Of a stretch of 64,000 nucleotides of DNA, positions 53,571 to 64,000 are shown piece after piece; the first letter of the stretch is position 1; every line of letters begins with the position of its first letter. This stretch comes from Arbacia lixula (Eukaryota; Echinodermata; Echinoidea; Arbacioida; Arbaciidae): positions 8,444,183-8,508,182 of the forward strand of contig OZ022577.1 in the NCBI GenBank assembly GCA_963669155.1, in the 5' to 3' direction. Under the pieces are notes generated by a model. That model did not search any database. It was given only the letters and a program-made list of their open reading frames with translations, and was not told the DNA's origin. Both the position numbers and the translations under genes were made by a program.

Positions 53571-56500
53571 ATGTCTGCCTACAAAGCAAATCGACCCGCA
53601 AGCATAAACATTAAGCATCTGCAGGAAGAGAATCCATACGAACTCTCCCCTAACCCAGCAGACGTGAACGACATTGAGATGAGGAATCATTTGAAGTTTA
53701 CACAGCTCCCCCAGGAGCCGCCTCCCCCACCTGTTCCTGCCCACGCTCCGAGGAAAAGGATGATGGAGACGGACATGTCCACAGGAGAACAACAAGGTAA
53801 GTCTCCAAAGAAATAGCATTGTCTTTGATCTATGTCAAACTTAATAGCCTTTTCTTCTTCTTGAGACCCCTACTTTTACTGTCCCCTGCGGAAAGAGTGG
53901 AAATATTGTTTTCATTTCACTTTGTTGGTATGTTTAATTGCTTTCAAACATTTGCATACAAATGTGTTACTATATGAACATTACATCATGCGTACACTAC
54001 ATGTATGCAATTAATTTGTTATCAAGTGATGTACATGTACATGTATGCTTGTGCTCTCCTCGATAAACTAGTTCACAATGAGTTTGTTATGGTTTCAGTA
54101 TGCCAATGCTTGTGTAGAGCCCTGTCAGTTTCACTTCTATTTATTTCAAAAAATGACCAACCAAACATATCCTTGCTGTTTTCACAACCTACAATACATT
54201 TCTATTACATACATTTCTATTGTCATTTGTAATTTTCAATGACGCCTTTGTGAATGGAATAAGCATACCATTACTATAATACAGTATTTTGACTGTGATT
54301 TGGTACAATTCTGTTAAAGTGATTATAATTTATATTATACAAATGTATTTGAATCATTTCAACAGAATTACTGTACCAAATTACAGTCAAAATACTGTAT
54401 TATAGTAAGGGAATGCTTGTTCTGTCCACATATCTCTTTCTTCCTCTATCTTAATCTCTTGTATTGTCATTCTTTCTCATGATTGCTTCTTTTGTTTAGA
54501 TGTCTAATTATTAACCTTTAAGTGGATGCAAGTTCTTATCTTTTAAACATTTCCAGGATGTGTTGACATAGAACTTAATCCAGTGGTACAGTAGTTCAAT
54601 CTCAGGTTTACACAAATTAAAGGTCATTGAAACTAAGATGTACATTAGTTCAATGGCCTTTCTGCACCCTTATCTCTCTTACAAGAGGATACATTGTATG
54701 TAGAATGTCCTGGACATCTCAATGAACATACACACTTTGTGGAATGAAGTCATGGACATACTTGAACACATACGTGTATGTATGTTGAAGATACCATCAT
54801 GTTCAACATGAGTATTGGCATTAATGCAATTAGTGCCAACAAATTCTATTAAAGTACTCCCTCCTTTGTTTAAAACAGAAGGAAGGACAATTTAACAATG
54901 TTCCATGCCTATGCAAAATACATGTATGAGGATGATGGAATGTGTTCATAGAACTTTGCAGAGTGTGCTTTTGGAATTAGAACAAATCCTACTTGCATAG
55001 TAGTACTGATACCTTCAGGTGGAAAACAACAGCAACAGTTGTTTAAATATCAAAGGAAGTTCTGAAAAGTTTAAGAATTTATGTACATCTTCACCTCTCT
55101 ATGATGTACAAGCACTGGAAAATTCTCTTGGACATATTTCAAGCAGTGTTCCTACCATTCAGTTTGATTGTATTTAAAATGGTGAACGTTAAGTTTGCAG
55201 GCCCATAAATTACCTTTTCCAATAATTGACATTAATTTTACAGATTAATCCTCAAACTCTTGTCTTTTCTAAAAATTACTAAAATAAGTTAATTTGAGTT
55301 GTATTCCTTACAAGAATTTAACTAATTTTGATGTGTGAAAAGAGTCATGTTTATATTTTGTACTTGAACTTTGAGCACTGATGTACATTTGTCCAAGATT
55401 CTATGTGAATGAGTTGCATTTCGGTCATTTACCTCTTAAGATCATTACATGTACATGTTGAAGAATTCAGGACAGTGGCTGTGGAAGTTGACCTTCTTTG
55501 TTGACAAGACATTGGCCGATTGGCGTGTGTTTACAGTCCTTGTGCATTTGACTTACATGTAGCATTGTGCTGGTACTGTCTTGTTGTGACTTGTGACCTG
55601 TAAAAGCCATCATTTGAAATTGTAGAGATATAATTGCCTTATCCATACCATTTTTCTTTTTATGTGAACAATTGAAGCTTCACTGTATATGGGTCAAACT
55701 ATCCAATATGGATTCATACATGGTACTTTGTTCTGAATTCCTGTTACGACATTGTACAAGTATTTAATAGTTTATTGTACATAGAAGACTTATAGTTGTA
55801 CACTACAGCTCAAAGGAATTTGTAAATAGGGAAAGGGAAAGGGAAAGGGAAGGAGCCGCAGTTCTAAACCGCAGTATATTTTGTCCAGTTCAGCATGAGA
55901 CAGGATGCTAAGCCTAAAAAGCATCATGTTTCATGCTGAACGTGACAAAATATACTGTGGCTTCTTCCCTGTCCCTCTGTCAATTCCTTTAAGCTGGAGT
56001 GTTCATACCATTTGCAGTAAAATAATTCAGTCATTGAATGGTGCTGGGTATAATTTTTCTGGTGTATCGCACCACAGTAGTAATGCAAGCTATATATATT
56101 TTAGGCAGATTGCACCACGAAGTCAGAGATGTTACTGCAGGCATTGGTAATTGGTCTGCACGATAATTTCTCACAAAGACGAGTCCAGTGATTGGAATAG
56201 CTCATCGAACTGTAAGTGGTACATCTACATGCATGTACATTTAGTATGCATGCCTCTGATGGGGTTATGGGTAAACAGTTAAAACTTAAAATCAAATGAA
56301 TATTGATAATAAGAATACAAATGTTTGTGTCAATTCATCATGAATCTAGCAATCAGCATTAATACGATGTAATCGACACAGTCTCTTTTCTTGAATCAGT
56401 TGGATGGAAAATAGCCTGAAGATTTTTTTGCTTTGTGTAGTATTTTGATGGAATAGATTACAGGTCTCAAAATCACAGCAAACCTGTTCTGCTATGATGA

Positions 56501-59500
56501 CACCTTTCAGTCTCATTCACATGATGAGGGGAAGGAGTCATAGGAAAATGATTTATAACGGTTGAAATCAAACAAGACCGGGACCTGTTAAATGACACCA
56601 GAAAGGTTTTGACACTTTTACGAGGTCTGTCATCTATACCACTACTACAATGCATTACCTCTCCCTCCCATCTAGAATGAACCTACATGTACAATACACA
56701 TGCAGAGCTGCCAAGCCTCCCCGATTTTACAGGAGACTCCCTTAAAATGCATTGGAGTTTATCACATCACCCATCTCTCTGATTATTGTTATTAGGCTGT
56801 TTGCATGTGATATACAATACTGTACATCTCCTTGATTTTTTAAATGGAATTCCCCCAAATCTTTCTGAGTGTTGAATTTCAATGTTGATAGCTCTGTATG
56901 TTCAGTTTAACAATGTGTACACCACTTCCTGTTATATTTGGCCGCATCATCTTCCTTACCACAACTAAGAATTGCTTGTACTGTACTTAGTTGGTTCACC
57001 TGTATGACAGTGTAATGAAATTAAGATTGTATTACTGTACTAATAGTGAGGGAGAAACATCTACACACTGTGTAAGCAGCATAATTTTTTTTCATGATTT
57101 CATCATTCGTCACCAGTTCGGTTTATATACGTTGCCCTGTACAGTTGTTCTCTATAGTGCCCAAGGCCTGATGACACCTTGGTATGTGTAAATGTATGTG
57201 TACAACCCTCGCTCAGCTCATGCATGGTGTGTGTGTGTGTGTGTGTGTGTAGGAACCAGGGAGGTAAGGTTGGAGTAGAGCCACCCCATATGCATGTGTG
57301 TGACCATGGTAGGGTCCATGTGTGACTGTGTGTATGTGTCTATCTGTTTCTGTTTATCTGTAGCTTGTGTTTGTTTGTGTGTATTTTGGGTGTATGTTAT
57401 AGGTCTCTGACTCTCTGTGTGGTTATTGTGAGTAGATATTTCGCTGACCAGCTTCCAAGTTGGAGACCCAATACCTCTTCAGTACTTCTGGGAAGAGAAG
57501 ACATTATCTCTGTTTTTCTCACTTATATGTATATGGCCAACCAGTTCTTGATGAAAATGCAACTGTTGCCAATAGCTGTAGTACTGATACTGAATGTGGT
57601 TAGGCCATTTTTAGAGTTGAAGCTTACCACAGAAAGTTCATGCTGTAGGGTATACTTCCACTTCTGATAAGGCGATAAAGAGAGGGAGAGAGAGAAAAGA
57701 AGAGAGAGAGGGAGAGAGAGAGAGAAAGAAAAATGGAAATTGTGTTACCCAAACAATGGTAAAGGAAGGAAGTAACTGTCAGCAGTTCCTGGCTTTAAAG
57801 CAAAACACGAGACTGAATTCACATGTAGTCCATCCATATAACAGTATTTTCCTTTCCCTACATGTTTTTGTTAAGCACTGTATGTAAAGTATGATTTGAC
57901 TTCATGTACAAATAATAAAGTAGCTTGTCTAATAGATTCAGACAGACAGACTGATCGACTGCCTTCCAGCTACAGTTTATTGAATAGTTTTGTTATTGAA
58001 ATGATTTAAAGACATGGTTTTTTTTTCAAATATCAGAAAATTATCTTATAACCAAATAATAGACAAGGATTTAAAAAGGGAGAATGGGAGATCATACTAT
58101 GGTCAAACAGATATTGTAGAGTGATTTAACCAACAGTCATATTCTTACTTTAATCTTATTAATTGTTTCCAATTTTCCATGGGCACATCCACTGTGCCAA
58201 TGGTAGAATTTAAACCACATCCCGGTCACATTGTACAGACATTCATTTATTATTGCAGCTGCACTTTATAAATGAACATGCATCTATAGAGTCACATCTT
58301 GGCGGGAGGGGACATGGTACATTAGTAATCCATGGTACAGAACCAACAGTTCTAGTCTAGTGGGCCGGCCGTCATGCATTTTTAACTTGTCAATGGATAA
58401 AGGAGTAGAGCCCCCCTGCCAACTCTGCCAGGATTATTTGGTACAATGTGTGTAGACCTGTGACATGTGGCATCTTTGTGAGCTAAATCTCTCTCTCGTT
58501 GCTTCAGTTCATTTAACAGCTAGGCGAACACAGGCGGGTGAGCTGGGGAGTTGCAAAATGAAAGTACATGATCATTGTACATGTGCCTCGGGCTAGGAAA
58601 GAATTCCAATGTACATCTGCTTTATGTGACCCAGGTCAAACACACACATTTTTGTCATGAAAAGTAGTGTTGATAACCGTGATTTAAAGTGAAAGCTGCA
58701 GTAGAATGTACATGATTTACACATGTACTGTGCATGTATAGAGTTCTTTGTCAAAAGTACTGGTGATTTTTCCCCCTTTCACCTCGCACAGTACATTTAC
58801 TGCAAGGAGACACGTACACTGTACAACTGTACATAAAGTGTATTGTAATATGTGCAAATGCGATTTACATGGACACGTACTATACATGTGCATAGAATTG
58901 ACTTCATTTTGTTAACGGTACCCATTAAATACAAAGTTCTGAAATATTGAAAGTCTGTACTGTAGAATATAAATCGTCCTTTATACATATATTTGCAAAC
59001 AAGAGTACTCATAAAAACATAACAATTTTGTGCAACAATGATTAATGTATCTCTTAATCACTTCTTAAATTAACTTTGATACACATGTACAGTACATTAT
59101 AATTATGATGCACTTACTAGCATACAAAGTTCTAATATGTTGAAGAAAACCTGTGACTAGTGTACATGTAGAGAGACTCCATTGCATACAGGTACATAGT
59201 TGGAAATTTACTTTTTTATTGTCGAAATATATTTGCTCAGGGTCATGACAAATTGTTTCTTGTACACACAAAATAAATAATGAAGAACATGAAATAACAT
59301 CATGCATTGGTCAATAGTAAGAGAGCTGGTATTATAAAGAGTTTTTTTTTTCTAATAGCATGCACACTGTGGAACGAGCCCCCCATACAAGCAGACATTG
59401 ATATTATGATATGAGTGCAGCATATAATCAGTGATTCTGCAAATAGTGTTGTGGTTGAACAAAGGTGCTGCACTTTGCATTTAAATGAAACCAGTGACCC

Positions 59501-61047
59501 GCAAACTTTGGGCATGATAGACAAACATTACATTTCCACACCACGTGCTCCTCTCATTGGTTAATGCGGCCGCCCTGACGGTAGTTTCCTTTCCCCCCTA
59601 GAGGTTGCTGAGTGATATATACCAAGGTCCAAATCATTCATGATTTGTTTGCATTCAGCTTGTGTACATATTAGTACTATGCATAGCTTAAAGGTAGTCT
59701 ATTTGCCGACAGTATTAAATCATGTATTAAAATTATATGATCCACATGAATATTATTCATATCTCAAGTTTGTAAGATATGAAACTTAATGTAGTAAAGT
59801 AATGTAGTCCTGATTTGCTTGAAGCCTGTTCAACATACATCTTGTACAGTATAGTTTGCCTCTTAGGCTTATAGCTTCTTTTTCAAATACAAATGAAAGT
59901 TGATGTTACATGTTTATCTGTCATTTGTATCAAGAGGATCTTTTGATCACAAAGCTGAGAATAGATGTCACTATTAATTTGCATGTGATATAAAAAAAAA
60001 AGATGATGTCTATACTCAGCAGTACAAGGGTCTGCAAATAGTGCAGGTGTACACGTTTAGGTACAAGTGCAGACTGTAGTTAAAGAAAAACAACAATAAT
60101 CAAGCATGTCCCCCCCCAAAAAAAAAAAAAACAACAAAACAAAACAAAACAAAACTAAATATAACCGTTTTTTTACCTAGGATGCTATTTTGGGAGCTTT
60201 TAAGGGGTTGGAATGTCGCCATTATTTGCTAGTGCTTGCATGTACCAGTGCGCGATTCTCTCAAAAGATACTTTCCAAAGATTTTTTATTTCTTCATGTA
60301 AACCAATTTTAAGGTGGTATAGTACATTATAGCTTTGAATGTATTTATGTACATATATTCAGTTGTTGTTTTTTTTTTCATTATTTTGCTCCGATCATGT
60401 ACATGTATGTATGTACGTATGTGTCTGTATTGCTTGGAATTTTACATGATTTAGGTTTTGAACATTTTATAAAGATATTTTTAGGAAGGTTTTGAGTGTA
60501 AGTGAACTATTTGCCCTTATAAATGTCATCACTGTAGCATTGTGATAGCTACATGTAACGGGTATTCCCCCTCTATTTTCTCTTCAGTTTCCCCTTCCTA
60601 CAAGAACCCACCAAACTACGACAGCAGCAGGCCCCCACAAGGCCACCATTTCTACGAGGAGGTGAACCAGGCGGCCCTAAGGAAGGCCCAGAGCAAGGAG
60701 TCGGAGTACGGCTCCCCCAACAGCCTGACGCAGTCTCACACCGAGGCAGACCAAGCCATCTTATTCTCACATTCAAGCACCACCAACTCACTCGCCCCTC
60801 TCACAGAGTCTGTAGAGGAGAAGAAATCAAGGTATACATAATGATGATAATAATACACATTTATACCACGCTTAATACTATGTTTCTAAGCGCTGGTGCA
60901 TGTGCATGCTATCCATGTCCTTGTGTCTGTTACAAGTAGGCCTCTCGTAATTAGTGCAGTAATTTCACTGCCTTGGTATTCAAATCACCTTAGTGCAGCC
61001 AGCTAATCAGTTCTTGTGCTAGATTACAATTAAGACTTAAGCAACAT

Positions 61048-61136
<89 letters not shown>

Positions 61137-62552
61137 GGGAGGGGGGGGGAGAAGAAAAAACAAATTAATCTTCCTTTTTGTTTCTGAAGGATTGATAATC
61201 CAAAGTCCTTTCTATTCAAGTATTGAATTAACTTGCTGAAAATAAACAAGAAAAGTGCAAAGCTTTGTTCTGTAGATAATGGCAAGATTTTATTGAATTC
61301 TAATCTGATAAACTTCTTAACATGTAAAGGATGGGTGATTCTTTCTATCACTGGGATTTGATACTGCGTCACCTCCTGTTTTCATTATTTGATAAGAAAC
61401 ATGAACACTGCATCTATTGTTTAGAAATTTGATCAGAAATTCTTTGGAACCAAAGCAAAACAGACTTTGTAAAGGCATTGTGTTCCATCTCAGTTGAAAA
61501 GAAAAGAAGAAGTGCAACCCATATTGTCATGACTGTCATACATAGAACATGTATTGGTAGATGTACAGTAAATGTATTTGGTGTCAATTTTTTTCCCATT
61601 GGTATTGTAAGCACTGTACAGTAACCTACTGTACCTGGCACATAAATCTCATTTGCAGGAAAGCAAAAGATTAAGTGTAATTGTTTGTGGATACACACAT
61701 TGACATGTTTCAACACATTCTTTAGAATTATTGCACATGATATTATCAAATATGGGGGAATGGGTACATGCAGATCTGTGGCTTTGGAAAATGGTATATT
61801 CTAGTATATTTGTCCATAGCCTAGATTTAAATCATTAATGTTTGATGCCATGGAAATTGAACTGAACAACCAGATGGTACCAGTTTTATATGCATTGAGA
61901 GCATGTTCATTATACAAGTTGATGAGGTCTGCATTTCCAATTGTATTTCTGTGGCAAATATTGTACGAACCGTGTCTTGTCCTTGTGTAATGAGCATGTA
62001 TTGTCTTTCTAGTATGTGAGGTACTGGCATCTAAAAAAGAATTGTATGTTGAACTTACAACAATGAATTTGTTCTTAAATGCTTAAAGTTACAATCTTTA
62101 GTCTTTTCACATTTGGAATTGCCCATGTAATAACAGATATGAGAATTTACACCAAAAAAAATATACTGATTCAGCTGAATGTATTTGACACAATATTGAA
62201 CAGGAAAGGGATACACTTAACCTCAGAGGAACTTCCACAGAAAATATCCTCTGTTATCAGAATAGAGGATCACACTTGTTTTTGTCTTGTTTTCATTACA
62301 GGAAAAAGGTGAATCCATTATATGACAGTTACCGAGATGGTGATAACGATACACTAGATACGAGGCATAGGCACGTGCCCAGCGTGTCGTACGAGGAGGG
62401 GCCGTCTAAGGACCATGGGCACAGCAAGGGCCCTGCTGGCTGCATTGGGTCCACTCTGAGGCACCCCTGTACCATCTTCATGCTGATGATACTGATTGTC
62501 GCCCTTGTTGTCTTTTTTGTCCTCCTACTGCTGGGCACCATCACATCAAAAG
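53571..62552 (+). CDS. Unrecognised single-pass membrane protein, 3 exons visible, possibly 3'-incomplete
   Basis: Exons (53514)53571-53796, 60588-60831 and 62302-62552 join in phase to 240 codons. I do not recognise the family. Residues 1-211 are polar and rich in Pro, Ser and Tyr. They include ENPYEL (20-25), a five-proline run (50-54), NPPNYDS (82-88) and NPLYDSY (161-167, an NPxY-type motif). Residues 213-235 are a strongly hydrophobic helix (TIFMLMILIVALVVFFVLLL). Basic residues (R210, H211) precede it, and there is no signal peptide, so a type II membrane protein with a cytoplasmic N-terminus is likely. After TSK a donor GTGAGG occurs at 62553, so an extracellular part may lie off the right edge. 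If unspliced, the frame ends eight codons later at a TGA. The exon is open upstream of the chosen ATG, and an ATGTCG mini-exon ending at 53274 would also splice in frame. Confidence 0.75.
54262..54425. mobile_element. Foldback MITE in the membrane-protein gene intron
   Basis: Left arm from 54262 (AAGCATACCATTACTATAAT) and right arm ending about 54417 are reverse complements for about 70 bp, both with ATACAGTATTTTGACTGT. The loop is AT-rich. Confidence 0.8.
55800..56000. mobile_element. Foldback MITE with GGGAAA repeats
   Basis: Terminal ACACTACAGCTCAAAGGAAT pairs with ATTCCTTTAAGCTGGAGTGT. Inside, AGTATATTTTGTCC..TTCAGCATGA pairs with TCATGCTGAACGTGACAAAATATACT. The left arm contains four GGGAAA units. 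Confidence 0.75.
57226..57250. repeat. (TG)n microsatellite
   Basis: About 12 TG units; a GA-rich tract follows at 57684-57727. Confidence 0.9.
61052..61132. repeat. (GA)n microsatellite
   Basis: Forty GA units in the second intron of the membrane-protein gene, followed by a G-rich run. Confidence 0.96.
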
Positions 62553-64000
62553 GTGAGGAGGCCTATATTACCCGGTGAAAACATTACATGGGGGCTCAAG
62601 TTGATTCAGCCCCCGTAATGCTAAAAAGAGCCCCTGCTTACAATACAATCCTCATATATGGTGTCTGCCTTAGTGCCATATTCTGCGATGTAGGCGGTCA
62701 GGGATTGAGTGCCACAACTCTCTTTTCTGAGCTCTCTATATATATATTAGCTCCACAGCCATTACAGAGTATGCTGCAAAACATAATTCAGCATGTGTGC
62801 TTCATGACATCAGGCTTAAAAGTAGCTCTTCCAAATTATTTTTTTTTTGGTGGTTCTACAAGCTGAGAGAATGGAATTTTCTAATACCAATACATAGTCA
62901 TAATAAGAATGATAAGCTTTTGTACATAACTTCTTGCATATAATCTAAATCATATATAAATTACCCCTCAAGGCACCGGAGTATTATCCAGACTTAAATC
63001 AAGCAGGTGTGTGTGTGTATGTGGCATGAGACGCTAGATAATCTAATTTGAGCGGGATGTAGATTCTTGCCGACTAGGTACCCAATACTGCAGCTGCCTT
63101 GACATTGACAAACATTAGTAAAACACCAAAGGGTGCATGGCACTGTGCCAAGACATTTCCCCACTATACCAAGGTGCTACCAATACACATCAGATTCCAT
63201 CAGAAGTTTCTTTGTTAGCAGTAATGGAGCTACAGTATGTACAAGATTATGCATTGATTATGATCCTCTATCTGCCACTGCATGCGTGTTCCTGTGCCGA
63301 CTGTACATGTATGGTGGCGTTATCGCTCTTCCCACTATCCAATGTGACAATTTGACGTAACATATTGATTAGGCTTCCTGTTGCTCAATGGTCATTTCAC
63401 TGATATAAAGACACCATTCACGAATATATTGTTGGTTCCTCATGCTACCTGGTTCCACCCCATTGGTATCGTATTGTCATGTTCATTGTCATTTCCACTA
63501 CATGTATTTCTGCTTTCCTGTCAAATACTTCCCCTTTCATGCCTCCAAGTAGAGCAGAAAGAAATGTATTTTATGTATTGATGTAACAAAATGTGCATTT
63601 TTGTTGCTTTTGACACACAAAGCAAGCCAAATGAGCCAACCCACTCCCCCTCCCGCCAGCACCACCCCCCCCCCCCCCCCCCTTCTTCCCTCTGGTACTC
63701 TAGTCCATTTGTGCTATCTGGAAGAAAGCTTTTGTTGTACAATGTATACATGTGCAGATTTACACACTGAGCATGGCATTGTTCCTCAACATCAGCAGAG
63801 AGATTTTAAGCAAGAAATGTTCAAGGCTGAATGGATTAGGTCTGGCATTGTCCCCACTTAACCCAGGATGTCCCAGGATATCTCAGGAACGTGGTTCAGC
63901 GGAGTGGTTTCCGTCCATGGAGTGGGAAACAACCGAGCAAGCACTTCACACATCTTGCCTTTCCCTGTCTGTGACACCAGTCTTCCTTCTGTCAACTGCG
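62553..64000. other. Right-edge region, presumed intron of the membrane-protein gene
   Basis: No conserved coding seen. It holds a C run at about 63665-63682. A pyrimidine-rich stretch ending CACCAG at 63980 could be an acceptor; the 20 bases after it are open in the phase required by the previous exon. Confidence 0.35.

Noticed and set aside
63133-63861. Several 66-86 residue frames near the right edge
   Set aside because: Mutually overlapping and low complexity where they cross the C run; no homology seen.

Overview
The window is animal nuclear DNA. It has intron-rich genes with GT-AG splicing, long AT-rich introns and intergenic DNA, abundant di- and trinucleotide arrays, and many small foldback or terminal-inverted-repeat elements. 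Gene content, intron style and repeat texture suggest a marine invertebrate deuterostome, most likely an echinoderm such as a sea urchin. The species call is inference; the gene assignments rest on hand-translated exons whose reading phases join exactly.

Layout, left to right. (1) 1479-9088, minus strand: the 5' half of LRPPRC, a mitochondrial RNA-binding PPR protein. Seven exons give 297 codons and the rest lies off the left edge. Introns carry a TTAA-flanked foldback element, a roughly 0.95 kb inverted-repeat element and a triplicated exon-2 splice-donor segment. (2) 10848-14603, minus strand: first and last exons of an isoaspartyl peptidase/L-asparaginase (ASRGL1-like) gene. It has an in-frame TGA, a compensated frameshift pair and no recognisable catalytic middle exons, so it is probably a pseudogene. 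(3) 18373-30387, plus strand: a complete 14-exon gene for a secreted GDSL phospholipase B (PLB1-like), 431 aa, with all catalytic residues. Several of its introns hold trinucleotide arrays. (4) 35001-36690, plus strand: complete GCHFR (GFRP), three exons, 93 aa. (5) 40131-47280, minus strand: complete DNAJC17, ten exons, 337 aa, tail-to-tail with GCHFR. The human genes are also neighbours in this arrangement, as far as I recall. (6) 53571-62552 and beyond, plus strand: an unrecognised membrane protein with a 210-residue Pro/Tyr-rich, presumably cytoplasmic N-terminus and one transmembrane helix; its 3' end may lie off the right edge.

The genes do not form one pathway. LRPPRC (mitochondrial mRNA stability), GCHFR (tetrahydrobiopterin feedback control) and DNAJC17 (nuclear J-protein linked to splicing) are conserved housekeeping or regulatory genes. 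The PLB-like enzyme is a secreted lipid hydrolase. Between genes I see only repeats: microsatellites, homopolymer C/G runs, and several MITE-like elements, one with a perfect 8-bp target-site duplication. I saw no tRNA, rRNA, CRISPR array or intact autonomous transposon.
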